Part shown: in pieces, positions 8,762 through 16,829 of the stretch
Numbering within the stretch: the stretch's first letter is position 1
Layout: each line of letters opens with the position of its first letter
Assembly (NCBI GenBank): GCA_031363915.1
Contig: JANLVI010000001.1
Span: forward strand, 52,031-116,030
Length of the DNA stretch: 64,000 nt
DNA from: JANLVI01 sp031363915
Lineage (GTDB): Bacteria > Vulcanimicrobiota > Vulcanimicrobiia > Vulcanimicrobiales > Vulcanimicrobiaceae
Direction: 5' to 3'
Position numbers and translations under genes: made by a program
Notes under the pieces: model-generated
Seen by the model: only the letters and a program-made list of their open reading frames with translations
Database searches by the model: none
Told to the model about the DNA's origin: nothing

Positions 8762-9528
8762 TCGCAGCCGATCCCACGACCAAACTCAAAGCCGAGGACG
8801 TCGACGTGTTCTACGGCTCGTTCCAGGCGATTAAGCACGCAAACCTTGCGATGACAGAGAAAACCGTCACGGCACTCATCGGCCCCTCGGGCTGCGGCAA
8901 GTCGACGTTTGTGCGTGCGCTCAACCGCATGCACGACCTCACGCCCGGCGCGCGAGTCGAGGGCCTGATCACACTTGACGGCATGAACATTTACGCGCCT
9001 GAAGCCGACCCGGTCGTGATCCGCCACCGCATCGGAATGGTGTTCCAGCGCGCTAACCCGTTCCCCAAGACGATTTTTGAAAACGTCGTGTACGGTCCGA
9101 AGATTCACGGCGAAACGAACAAGAAACGGCTCGATGAGATCGCCGAAAAATCGCTTCGCCGCGCGGCGCTCTGGGATGAGGTCAAAGACCGCCTGAATCG
9201 CTCGGCGCTCGATCTCTCCGGCGGTCAGCAGCAGCGTCTGTGTATCGCGCGCGTGCTCGCAGTCGAACCCGAAGTGATCCTCATGGACGAACCAGCCTCG
9301 GCGCTCGATCCGATCGCGACCTCAAAAATCGAAGACCTCATCGGCGAACTCAAGCGCGAGTACACCGTCGTCATCGTGACACACTCGATGCAGCAAGCCG
9401 CGCGTATCTCCGAATTCACCGCTTTTTTCCATCTGGGTGAGATCGTCGAATTCGGAACGACCTCCGATATCTTCACCCGACCGAAAGAAAAGCGCACGGA
9501 AGACTACATCACCGGACGCTTCGGCTAG
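8758..9528 (+). CDS. pstB: Phosphate ABC transporter ATPase PstB
   Basis: Cytoplasmic ATPase of the Pst importer, 256 residues. Walker A GPSGCGKST is near residues 42-50, followed by the PstB-typical VRALNRMHDL. The ABC signature LSGGQQQRL and Walker B VILMDEPASALDP follow, then the switch His in VIVTHSMQQAARIS. The GTG at 8758 overlaps the pstA stop; an open frame running back to 8608 overlaps pstA and is not needed. No phoU follows, although phoU commonly ends such operons. A decayed ada gene converges on it. Confidence 0.94.
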   Translation: MIAADPTTKLKAEDVDVFYGSFQAIKHANLAMTEKTVTALIGPSGCGKSTFVRALNRMHDLTPGARVEGLITLDGMNIYAPEADPVVIRHRIGMVFQRANPFPKTIFENVVYGPKIHGETNKKRLDEIAEKSLRRAALWDEVKDRLNRSALDLSGGQQQRLCIARVLAVEPEVILMDEPASALDPIATSKIEDLIGELKREYTVVIVTHSMQQAARISEFTAFFHLGEIVEFGTTSDIFTRPKEKRTEDYITGRFG

Positions 9529-9814
9529 ACCTCGACCTCGCGCGCAAGCATCTGCCGCTTGCGCGCAAGACCCCAGCGATAATCCGCAAGGTCGCCGTCG
9601 GCACGGATGATGCGGTGAGAGGGAATGGCAAGAGCCAGTTCGTTTGCCGCGCAGGTGCGCGCGACCGCGCGTGCCGATTGCGGTGCGCCAAGACTTGCCG
9701 CCGCAGCGCCAACCACGTCGTGCGCACCGCCATCACGAAGGTGCCGTCGGCACACTCGTCGCGTGCACGGACGGCACCCCAGCGCAGGTCGTCGGTTGAG
9801 AGATCGTTTGTCAC
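9525..9814 (-). pseudogene. Remnant of ada (O6-alkylguanine-DNA alkyltransferase), internally deleted
   Basis: Two pieces of an Ada-type repair protein lie in different frames. From a GTG at 9814, about 33 codons match the Ada N-terminus (LRWGAVRARDECADGTFVMA, ending at VRTT just before the usual GVYCRPSC metal site). In another frame the C-terminal alkyltransferase segment follows: VVGAAAASLGAP, SARAVARTCAANELALA, IPSHRII and YRWGLARKRQML, ending at TAG. The middle of the protein (a few hundred residues in bifunctional Ada) is missing. The catalytic Cys of the PCHR motif is Ser here (PSHR). The product cannot be functional. It overlaps the pstB stop convergently by 4 bases. Confidence 0.78.
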
Positions 9815-9976
9815 TATGGTGCCAGTCTACCGCGGAGGCGGCTCGGAAGCGCTCCGATTCTTGCGCTAGCATTCGCTGGGACAACCGTACCACAAGTTAC
9901 GTGGCGGGGACTGGACAGACGGTCTTGCCAGCTAGAAAAATCGCCCGATTTGATTCTCGCTTGAAAGTCATTCAAA

Positions 9977-10197
9977 ATGTCTCAACACAAAGGCTCCGAT
10001 TGCCATAAGCAAGCAGCAGAGCATCATAAGTATGCCGCAACACACCACGAAGAGGCGGCCAAGCATCACGAGGCTGGTGCGCATGAAAAACGGCTCATCA
10101 CGCGCACGTCGCGCACGGCCATCACCTGAGCGCGGAACACCACATGCACGAAGCCGCGAAACATCACGCCTCGGAACACGGATCGGGAAAGAAGTAG
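9977..10197 (+). pseudogene. Small His/Ala/Glu-rich protein gene with a 1-base frameshift
   Basis: From the ATG at 9977 the frame reads a repetitive AEHHKYAATHHEEAAKHH protein and then stops at 10129 after 50 codons. A second frame continues the same composition (AHHAHVAHGHH, AEHHMHEAAKHHASEHG, GSGKK) to TAG at 10195. The break lies at about 10085-10092, after GAAAAA; adding one G would restore a single reading frame of about 73 codons. Similar His-rich small proteins with alternating AAxHH repeats occur widely, but their function is unknown (metal binding is a guess). A real indel, a homopolymer read error or slippage at the A5 run are all possible. Confidence 0.65.
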
Positions 10198-10209
10198 CCG
10201 TTCGGAAAT

Positions 10210-10234
10210 CGCGCCGCCTTCGCAAGGCGGCGCG
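10210..10234 (+). terminator. Perfect GC-rich hairpin between the His-rich gene and tdh
   Basis: CGCGCCGCCTT at 10210-10220 and AAGGCGGCGCG at 10224-10234 form an 11-bp perfect stem with a CGC loop, 12 bases after the His-rich stop and 25 before tdh. There is no T-run, so it is either a non-canonical terminator or a 5' structure in the tdh leader. Confidence 0.45.
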
Positions 10235-10259
10235 ACTGCCGTATTGAAGGCGAGCGGCT

Positions 10260-11324
10260 ATGACATCGACGCTCGCTGCAATTCCGAAAACCATGATCGC
10301 ACTGCGCAAAGACAAGCCCGGCCCGGGATTTGCGCGGGGCGAAGTCGCCGTGCCGACCCTTGGTCCAAGCGACGTGCTCATTCGGGTGAAGAAGGCGGGT
10401 ATTTGCGGCACCGACCACCACATTTATTCGTGGGATCACTGGGCACAGCGCCGCGTCAAACCGCCGCTCACGATCGGCCATGAGTTCATGGGGTACGTCG
10501 CTGCGATTGGCGATGCGGTACGTTCGGTTAGCGTCGGCGAACGCGTTTCAGCCGAAGGCCACATCGCGTGCGGCATCTGCCGTTTATGCCGTACCGGCGA
10601 AGGCCACATCTGCGAGCATGTGAAGATTATCGGCGTCGATACGGATGGTGCGTTCGCGCAGTTCATCACGATGCCGGAAGTCAACGTGTGGCGACTCGAT
10701 CCGTCGATCCCCGACAATGTGGCGGCGGTATTCGATCCGCTCGGGAACGCCGTGCATACGGTGATGGCTGCGGGCGTGAGTACCAAGTCGGTCGTGATTA
10801 CCGGCGTCGGGTCGATTGGCCACATGGCCATCCCCGTCGCGCGAGCGGCGGGGGCAGCATCGGTATTCGCCGTTGACATCAACCCGGCGAAATTAGAACT
10901 GGCCGCCCGCGTCGGCGCCGATGCGACGTTCCTTGCCGACGATCCGAATTTGATCGATGAAATTCTGCGCCGGACGGGCGGCGATGGCGTGGACGTCTTG
11001 CTCGAAATGTCGGGCAGCGGGTCGGCGATCGACGCGGGACTTGCGATGGTGCGCAATGGTGGGCGCGCAGCGCTGCTCGGTATTCCATCCGACGATATCA
11101 GTATCAACCTTGCCGAGCGCATCATCTTCAAAGGCCTGACCGTCCTCGGTATCAACGGCCGCAAGATGTTCGAGACGTGGTATCAGACCGAAGCGCTCGT
11201 GAAGAGCGGCCGCGTGGATTTGGGTCCGATCATCACGCACGTCGTGCCGTTCTCGGGCTACGACGATGCCTTCGCACTCATGGAGAGCGGCGCGGCGGCC
11301 AAGATCGTGATGGACGTCGGCTAG
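10260..11324 (+). CDS. tdh: L-threonine 3-dehydrogenase
   Basis: Zinc-dependent medium-chain dehydrogenase oxidising L-threonine to 2-amino-3-ketobutyrate; 354 residues, close to the 341 of the E. coli enzyme. Catalytic-zinc motifs CGTDHHIYSWD (about 50) and GHEFMGYV, the structural-zinc Cys cluster within CGICRLCRTGEGHIC, and the NAD-binding GVGSIGHMAIPVARAAGA are all present. The DHHIYSWD segment is typical of Tdh rather than general alcohol dehydrogenases. The kbl gene at 11951 completes the two-step threonine-to-glycine route, though an opposite-strand gene now lies between them. Confidence 0.92.
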   Translation: MTSTLAAIPKTMIALRKDKPGPGFARGEVAVPTLGPSDVLIRVKKAGICGTDHHIYSWDHWAQRRVKPPLTIGHEFMGYVAAIGDAVRSVSVGERVSAEGHIACGICRLCRTGEGHICEHVKIIGVDTDGAFAQFITMPEVNVWRLDPSIPDNVAAVFDPLGNAVHTVMAAGVSTKSVVITGVGSIGHMAIPVARAAGAASVFAVDINPAKLELAARVGADATFLADDPNLIDEILRRTGGDGVDVLLEMSGSGSAIDAGLAMVRNGGRAALLGIPSDDISINLAERIIFKGLTVLGINGRKMFETWYQTEALVKSGRVDLGPIITHVVPFSGYDDAFALMESGAAAKIVMDVG

Positions 11325-11869
11325 AGGTTCACTAAACGCGAATCGTGGCGCACGAATTCTTTGGCGTTGGGCACGAGAACGTGTTCGATCAGTACGGGGC
11401 GTTCGTTTGCTTTGAACGTGATGTCGTACATCTCGGCGATGACCCCGTGCAAAACGAAGGCACCTTGGCGATCGGTGCGCGTCGTGTAGGTCGCGCGTTC
11501 GCCGTGCGCATTGACGGTGATGTTGGCGACGGCGCAGCCGAGGCGGTCGACGACGTAGCCGCCGATCGCGGTCGCCGGTTCGTCGGCGGGAGCTTGGCCG
11601 ACGCCGGGGATCAGGGCCCGCATGATCTGCTGTTCGAGGCCTGCGAGAATCCCCAAACCCCGCACGAAGAGGGAGAGATAGCCGCGCGCCGCGATCGCCA
11701 GATCGTAGACGCCCTCAGGGAGTTGTAGCCGGAAGAGACCGTTCCGATCGGCCTCGATGATCGACATCTTTCCCGTCCGCCACACGATCGTCACCTGCGC
11801 TTGCGCAAGCGGGACGCTCGAACGTCGATCCAAAAGTTTGCATTCCAATGCCCCAGTCGCTTCTACCAT
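11321..11869 (-). CDS. Protein with two carboxypeptidase-regulatory-like (Cna-B-type) domains
   Basis: 182 residues without a recognisable catalytic domain. Two beta-sandwich repeats can be read: residues about 6-75 (ADRNGLFRLQLPEGVYDLAI) and about 100-170 (VVDRLGCAVANITVNA, RTDRQGAFVLHGV, MYDITFKA). These resemble carboxypeptidase regulatory-like domains, which often start TonB receptors or decorate secreted proteins. No clear signal peptide is seen. It lies antisense between tdh and kbl, and its stop overlaps the tdh stop. Function unknown. Confidence 0.7.
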   Translation of the reverse strand: MVEATGALECKLLDRRSSVPLAQAQVTIVWRTGKMSIIEADRNGLFRLQLPEGVYDLAIAARGYLSLFVRGLGILAGLEQQIMRALIPGVGQAPADEPATAIGGYVVDRLGCAVANITVNAHGERATYTTRTDRQGAFVLHGVIAEMYDITFKANERPVLIEHVLVPNAKEFVRHDSRLVNL

Positions 11870-11950
11870 GCTTAGGTTCTATCGTCGAAACGGGTCTCAA
11901 TCTTGAATCGTCTTATAGTCGTTCAGTCGCTTCCTCACTAGAAAGTTTTT

Positions 11951-13159
11951 ATGAATACCGCTTTCCAAACTGCGCTTAACGCGGATCTCGACCGCCTCAA
12001 AGAGGCGGGGACGTATAAAACGCTTCGCCATCTGACCTCGCCGATGGCGGCCTCGGTGCACATGGAAGAGGCGGGCGACGTCATCGTCCTCTCGAGCAAC
12101 AACTATCTGGGCCTCGCGGATGACCCCGCTATCGTTGAAGCCGGAATCGCCGGACTGAAAAAATACGGCGCCGGAACGGCCTCGGTGCGTTTTATCTGCG
12201 GCACGTTCGACGTGCACCGGGATCTTGAGGACCGTATTGCCGAGCTGCTTTCGACGGAGGCCTCGCTTTCGTATGTCTCCTGTTGGGCGGCAAACGAGGG
12301 GCTCATGCCGACGATCGCAGGCCCCGGCTCGACCATCATCAGCGATGAGCTCAACCACGCCTCGATCATCGACGGCTGCCGCCTCGCCTCGCATGCGAAG
12401 CGCCTGCGCTTCAAGCATAGCGATATGGCCGAACTCGAAGAGAAGCTGAAGAACAAAGAAGGCGATGGCCCGGTCTTCATCATTACCGACGGCGTGTTTT
12501 CGATGGAAGGCTCGATTGCGAATCTGCCCGCAATCGTCGCGCTAGCCAAGAAGTACGATGCGGTCACGATCGTCGATGATTCGCACGGTACCGGCGTCAT
12601 GGGCAAAACGGGCCGAGGCACGATCGAGCACTACGGACTCGAAGGCCAGATCGACATCATCACCGGTACGCTTGGGAAAGCGCTCGGCGGAGCCGCCGGC
12701 GGATTCGTCGCGGGTAGCCGCGCGCTCATCGATACGCTCATCCAGCGTTCGCGCACGCAACTCTTCTCCAACGCCCTTCCCCCGACGGTTGCGGCAAGTT
12801 CGCTTGCGTCCATCGACGCTCTCGAGCAGCGGCCGCAGCTCGTTGAGAAATTACGCGCGAACACGGCGTATTTTCGCGCCGGTCTCAAACGCCTCGGCTA
12901 CAAACCGCTCGACGGTCCCAGTGCCATCGTGCCGATCATCGTCGGCGAGACGTCGTTTGCGATTGCGATGAGCGACAAGCTGCTCAAAGAAGGCATTTTC
13001 GTGACGGGCTTCGGCTTCCCGGTCGTGCCGGAAGGCACGGCGCGCATCCGTACGCAGCTCAGTGCCGCGCTCGAAACCGAACATCTCGATCGCGCGCTTG
13101 CGGCGTTCGAACGCGTCGGCGTCGAACTCGGGTTGATCCCGAAAGCCGTTACCGCATAA
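11951..13159 (+). CDS. kbl: Glycine C-acetyltransferase (2-amino-3-ketobutyrate CoA ligase)
   Basis: PLP enzyme of the alpha-oxoamine synthase family, 402 residues (family about 395-400). It cleaves 2-amino-3-ketobutyrate with CoA to glycine and acetyl-CoA, following Tdh. Motifs: LSSNNYLGLADDP near residue 37, DELNHASIIDG, the PLP-contact DDSHGTGVMG and the Schiff-base Lys in TGTLGKALGGAAGGF. BioF and other family members are alternatives, but the tdh neighbour favours Kbl. Its TAA stop overlaps the next frame as ATAA. Confidence 0.9.
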   Translation: MNTAFQTALNADLDRLKEAGTYKTLRHLTSPMAASVHMEEAGDVIVLSSNNYLGLADDPAIVEAGIAGLKKYGAGTASVRFICGTFDVHRDLEDRIAELLSTEASLSYVSCWAANEGLMPTIAGPGSTIISDELNHASIIDGCRLASHAKRLRFKHSDMAELEEKLKNKEGDGPVFIITDGVFSMEGSIANLPAIVALAKKYDAVTIVDDSHGTGVMGKTGRGTIEHYGLEGQIDIITGTLGKALGGAAGGFVAGSRALIDTLIQRSRTQLFSNALPPTVAASSLASIDALEQRPQLVEKLRANTAYFRAGLKRLGYKPLDGPSAIVPIIVGETSFAIAMSDKLLKEGIFVTGFGFPVVPEGTARIRTQLSAALETEHLDRALAAFERVGVELGLIPKAVTA

Positions 13160-14391
13160 ATTTTGCGGTCGACGCGATCGTCCTAGCGGCGATCGCGTGC
13201 ATGCTCGTTCGCCCTTGGCACGTGCGCGAAGTCATCCCCGTTGGTATTGCGGCCGCGCTGCTCGTCGCGATCGGCGCGGTTTCGGTGCGCGCCGCATGGA
13301 GCGCGATCGTCGGTGGTTACGACGTTTACTTCTTTTTGGCCGGCATGATGCTGCTCGCGGAGATCGCGCGTCAGCGCGGTCTTTTCGATTGGCTCGCCGC
13401 ACGCGCGGTGGCAGCGGCCAGGGGATCGCGTCCGCGCCTCTTTGCGATCGTGTATGTCGTCGGTGCGTTCGTGACCGTCTTTTTTTCGAACGACGCAACG
13501 GCCGTCGTGCTCACGCCCGCCGTCGCTGCCGCCGTGGCGCGTGCGCGCGTGGCGCCGCTCCCGCATCTCTTCGCGTGCGCGTTCATCGCGAACGCCGCGA
13601 GTTTCGTGCTGCCGATCTCCAATCCGGCGAACCTCGTCATCTATGGCACGAAGCTGCCGACGTTGCTTGCATGGATCGTTCCTTTCGCGCTGCCCTCGCT
13701 TGCGGCGATCGTCGTCACCTTCGCAGTGATTCGGTTTCTCTCACGCGTCGATCTACGCGGCGAAATGGCGGATTCCCAAACGCTTCCGACGCTGGACGTC
13801 GCGCAAAAACGGACGGCAATCGTCATCGCTTTTGCCGCATCCGTACTCGTGCTCGCCTCATGCCTCGGCTGGCCGGTCGGTCTTGTCACCTTTGCGTGCG
13901 GCGCAGCGGCGCTCGTGCTCAGCGTGCTGGGCGATGTGCGGCTGGGTGCGCGCATGCTGAGCGGGATCGACGTTCCCATCTTGGGTCTGGTTGCCGGCCT
14001 GTTCGTCCTCGTCGACGCGCTTACGGCAAGTGGGGCGCTGCATCTTGCCGAAGGTTTCTTCGACTCGCTCGTGCATCTGCCGCGTGTCCTTGCCAATCTT
14101 GCGGGAGCAACGAGCGTCGGCGTACTCTCGAACGTTGCGAATAACTTGCCGGTGGGGCTGGCGATGCGCGCCGCTGCTGCATCGCTGCACGGACACGACA
14201 CATTCGTTCGCGCGGGGGTCATCGGGGTCGACCTCGGTCCAAATCTCTCGGTCACCGGGTCGCTTGCCACGATTCTTTGGATGAACGCCCTGCGGCGGGC
14301 CAACGTCCCGATGGATGCCTGGATGTTCGTGCGGATCGGCCTCGTGGCGATGCCGCTCGCGCTCCTCGCCGCAACTCTCGTCCTTCAATAA
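13156..14391 (+). CDS. ArsB/NhaD-type (ion transporter superfamily) membrane transporter
   Basis: Polytopic inner-membrane protein with about 11-12 helices, of the arsenical pump (ArsB) / citrate-transporter-like superfamily. FFSNDATAVVLTP near residue 110 matches the ArsB-type ND-x-A-x-x-LTP signature, and ANAASFVLPISNPANLVIYG the following SN-x-x-N motif. The first canonical start is ATG 13201, but the frame upstream encodes a further hydrophobic first helix (FAVDAIVLAAIAC) like the N-terminus of ArsB, and reaches an ATA codon at 13156 overlapping the kbl TAA as ATAA. I give the longer form; 13201 is the conservative alternative. Substrate (arsenite or another anion) unproven; no arsR or arsC nearby. 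Confidence 0.75.
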   Translation: MNFAVDAIVLAAIACMLVRPWHVREVIPVGIAAALLVAIGAVSVRAAWSAIVGGYDVYFFLAGMMLLAEIARQRGLFDWLAARAVAAARGSRPRLFAIVYVVGAFVTVFFSNDATAVVLTPAVAAAVARARVAPLPHLFACAFIANAASFVLPISNPANLVIYGTKLPTLLAWIVPFALPSLAAIVVTFAVIRFLSRVDLRGEMADSQTLPTLDVAQKRTAIVIAFAASVLVLASCLGWPVGLVTFACGAAALVLSVLGDVRLGARMLSGIDVPILGLVAGLFVLVDALTASGALHLAEGFFDSLVHLPRVLANLAGATSVGVLSNVANNLPVGLAMRAAAASLHGHDTFVRAGVIGVDLGPNLSVTGSLATILWMNALRRANVPMDAWMFVRIGLVAMPLALLAATLVLQ

Positions 14392-14427
14392 AGTTCCCGC
14401 CCCTTGTCGAATGATGTCGGCCCCGAC

Positions 14428-14443
14428 TCCGACAATTGTCGGA
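14428..14443. promoter_or_regulatory. 16-bp perfect palindrome upstream of the secreted protein gene
   Basis: TCCGACAATTGTCGGA at 14428-14443 is a perfect dyad without a spacer, 37 bases before the ATG at 14480. A related half, TTGTCGAATGATGTCGG, lies just upstream at 14404. The position and symmetry suit a dimeric repressor site, but no regulator next to it identifies the binder. Confidence 0.45.
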
Positions 14444-14479
14444 TGACTGGATGGTTCGTCAAGCCGCATCATACGAGGC

Positions 14480-14947
14480 ATGCGTTTCTACCGTCTAGCG
14501 ATCTTTCTCGGGTGTGGGCTCTTCGCGTTGCCGCTGGCCGCCGGAGCCGCCAAGTCATTCGGGGGTCCGAGCGGTTGGAATCATGACGTCATCGCCCAGG
14601 GCGGCGGCGGGCGCACCCAGGACGTCTGGAAGGCGCCCGGTTCAAACGAGGTGCTTTCGATCATCGCCGATACCGCGACGAGCTTCGATGATGCCATTGG
14701 CGTCATTCGCAAGAACGCGACCGACAGCAAGCTGCACTTCGGTCTCGATAAAGACTCGACGTGCGACGGCCGCAAGGCGCATCTCTTTGAAATGGCGATG
14801 GGCGATTCGAAGAAGACCCTCTTCAGCGTCACGGTGATCGCCGATGGCACCGGGATGGAACGCATCACCTATTCGCGCCCCGATGGCAGCCGATTTTCGA
14901 GCGACGTCAAAGACGTGCTTTCGAGTTACTGCGGCGCGCCGCAATAA
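14480..14947 (+). CDS. Secreted protein of unknown function
   Basis: 155 residues with a clear signal peptide (MRFYRLAIF, hydrophobic core, cleavage near AAGAAK about residue 24). The mature part contains two Cys (STCDGR and SSYCGAP), which could form a disulfide, and no motif I recognise. The composition (FSVTVIADGTGMERITYSRP) suggests a small beta-rich periplasmic domain. It is monocistronic, with a palindrome upstream and the amidase gene downstream. Confidence 0.7.
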   Translation: MRFYRLAIFLGCGLFALPLAAGAAKSFGGPSGWNHDVIAQGGGGRTQDVWKAPGSNEVLSIIADTATSFDDAIGVIRKNATDSKLHFGLDKDSTCDGRKAHLFEMAMGDSKKTLFSVTVIADGTGMERITYSRPDGSRFSSDVKDVLSSYCGAPQ

Positions 14948-15014
14948 GGATCCGGAAAAAAGAACTCGCCTCCGCTCATGGAAGAGTCTCACAACCTCTC
15001 CCGGAGCTGATTAC

Positions 15015-16625
15015 TTGAAAAAGATCGTTCTCGCAAGCGCTACTGCGCTTGCGTTGTTTTGCACAGGCCTCGCAGCGGCGTCCGCCGCGACGTATCCCGT
15101 TGAAGAAAAGTCCGTCGCGCAACTTCAGGCGGATTTGACCGCTGGGACCGTTTCCTCACAGGCGCTCGTGCGGGCGTATCTCGCGCGCATTGCGGCGATC
15201 GATCGCAGCGGCCCCGCACTGCACAGCATTATCGCGCTCAATCCGCACGCGCTCGCCGATGCGCGCGCACGCGATGCCGAGCGTCGGGCCGGCCGCGTAC
15301 GCGGGCCGTTGCACGGCATTCCCGTACTGATCAAAGATAATATCGAATCGGACGACGGCACCGCGACCACCGCCGGTTCGGATGCCCTTGCGATGAACGT
15401 GACGCATCGCGACGCTCCGCTCGTCAAGCGGCTCAAAGCCGCGGGCGCGATCATCCTTGGCAAAACGAATCTCTCGGAATGGGCTAACATTCGCTCGACG
15501 CATTCGATCAGCGGCTGGTCCTCGGTCGGCGGCCTGGTGAAAAATCCATACGCGCTCGACCGCAACGCGTGCGGCTCGTCCGCGGGGACGGGCGCATCGA
15601 TCGCCGCAAGTCTCGCAGCGGTCGGCGTCGGCACGGAAACTGACGGTTCGATCACGTGCCCGTCCGCGCTCAACGGTCTGGTCGGACTCAAACCCACCGT
15701 GGGTTTGGTCTCGCGTACGCGCGTCGTTCCGATCTCACATACACAAGATACGCCGGGGCCGATGGGCCGCAGCGTCGCCGATGTCGCAACGTTGTTGCAA
15801 GGACTTGCCGGGAGCGATCCGGCTGACGTTGCGACCAAAGACGCCGACGCGCACAAGAAAAACTATCTCGCCGCGCTCAAAGGCGCATCGCTCAAAGGCA
15901 AACGACTCGGCTTATTGAGCTTCGCCTCGCACACCGGCTACCCGCGCGAAGATGCGGTCTTTGCGAATGCTGTCGCGCTGCTCAAAGCGCAAGGCGCGAC
16001 GGTGATCGTGCTCAAGGACTATAAACCCGATTCGAAACTCGGCGACTACGAAGATACGGTGCTCGCGACCGAACTCAAAACCGACCTCAACGCGTACTTG
16101 GCAACGACGCCGATGACGGTGAAGTCGCGGACGCTCGCAGATCTCATCGCGTTCAACAATAGCCATCCGCGCGAACTGAGCCTCTTCGGACAAGAGTACT
16201 TCAACCGCGCACAAAAGCTTGGCGGCCTGGACGATCCCAAGTACATCAAAGCGCACGATGAAGCAAAGCGCCTCGCCGGCGCCGAGGGTATCGACAAACT
16301 GATCAGTGAGAACAATCTTGACGCGCTGATTAGCCCGAGCTACGGCCCGGCGTATCGCACCGATGTGGTCACGGGCGATCACAGTTCGGGTGATTCCTCA
16401 TCGCTGCCGGCCGTCGCAGGCTACCCGCATCTGACGGTGCCGATGGGTTACGTCATGGGATTGCCGGTCGGCATCTCGTTCATCGGTCGTGCGTGGACGG
16501 AAGATCGCCTACTCGCGATCGGTGCAGCCTACGAGCGCGCAACCCACGTCCGACACGCGCCGACCTACGAGGGAAGCGTGGAGACGAGTCCCGCGATCGC
16601 TCCATATCTCGCTCCGGCAAAGTGA
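15015..16625 (+). CDS. Exported amidase-signature family protein
   Basis: Amidase-signature hydrolase, 536 residues. The TTG at 15015 follows GGAG at 15003-15006 and starts a signal peptide (LKKIVLASATALALFC, cleavage near ASA), so the enzyme is probably periplasmic. Catalytic triad candidates: Lys in GIPVLIKDNIE near residue 113, the cis-Ser in the GSSAGTGASIAASLAAV segment, and the nucleophile Ser in GTETDGSITCPS. Relatives hydrolyse amides, peptide amides or acylated amino compounds; the substrate cannot be assigned. The longer open frame starting at 14844 overlaps the upstream gene and is not used. Confidence 0.87.
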   Translation: MKKIVLASATALALFCTGLAAASAATYPVEEKSVAQLQADLTAGTVSSQALVRAYLARIAAIDRSGPALHSIIALNPHALADARARDAERRAGRVRGPLHGIPVLIKDNIESDDGTATTAGSDALAMNVTHRDAPLVKRLKAAGAIILGKTNLSEWANIRSTHSISGWSSVGGLVKNPYALDRNACGSSAGTGASIAASLAAVGVGTETDGSITCPSALNGLVGLKPTVGLVSRTRVVPISHTQDTPGPMGRSVADVATLLQGLAGSDPADVATKDADAHKKNYLAALKGASLKGKRLGLLSFASHTGYPREDAVFANAVALLKAQGATVIVLKDYKPDSKLGDYEDTVLATELKTDLNAYLATTPMTVKSRTLADLIAFNNSHPRELSLFGQEYFNRAQKLGGLDDPKYIKAHDEAKRLAGAEGIDKLISENNLDALISPSYGPAYRTDVVTGDHSSGDSSSLPAVAGYPHLTVPMGYVMGLPVGISFIGRAWTEDRLLAIGAAYERATHVRHAPTYEGSVETSPAIAPYLAPAK

Positions 16626-16654
16626 TGTAAGGCCGATCGGCCTCGCTCATCCGA

Positions 16655-16700
16655 GGAAAAAGAGACGGGTCCGGAAAGCTTTCACTTTCCGAACCCGTTA
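16655..16700 (-). terminator. Intrinsic terminator of the tRNA-fMet gene
   Basis: Read on the minus strand, ACGGGTTCGGAAAG (from 16699) pairs with CTTTCCGGACCCGT (ending 16665) around a short loop, followed by CTCTTTTTCC. The stem is 14 bp with a single mismatch. It lies immediately 3' of the tRNA CCA end, so it should end the tRNA transcript. It may also help stop transcription from the amidase gene on the other strand. Confidence 0.8.
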
Positions 16701-16702
16701 TG

Positions 16703-16779
<77 letters not shown>

Positions 16780-16829
16780 TCGGCGCCTCCGAGTATACGA
16801 CGGCGCACTAGGCACTGTCAAACGATTTT

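Noticed and set aside
10083..10093. Classic programmed -1 frameshift site in the His-rich gene
   Set aside because: The A_AAA_AAC heptamer needs six A; only five are present, and no downstream stimulatory stem is evident.
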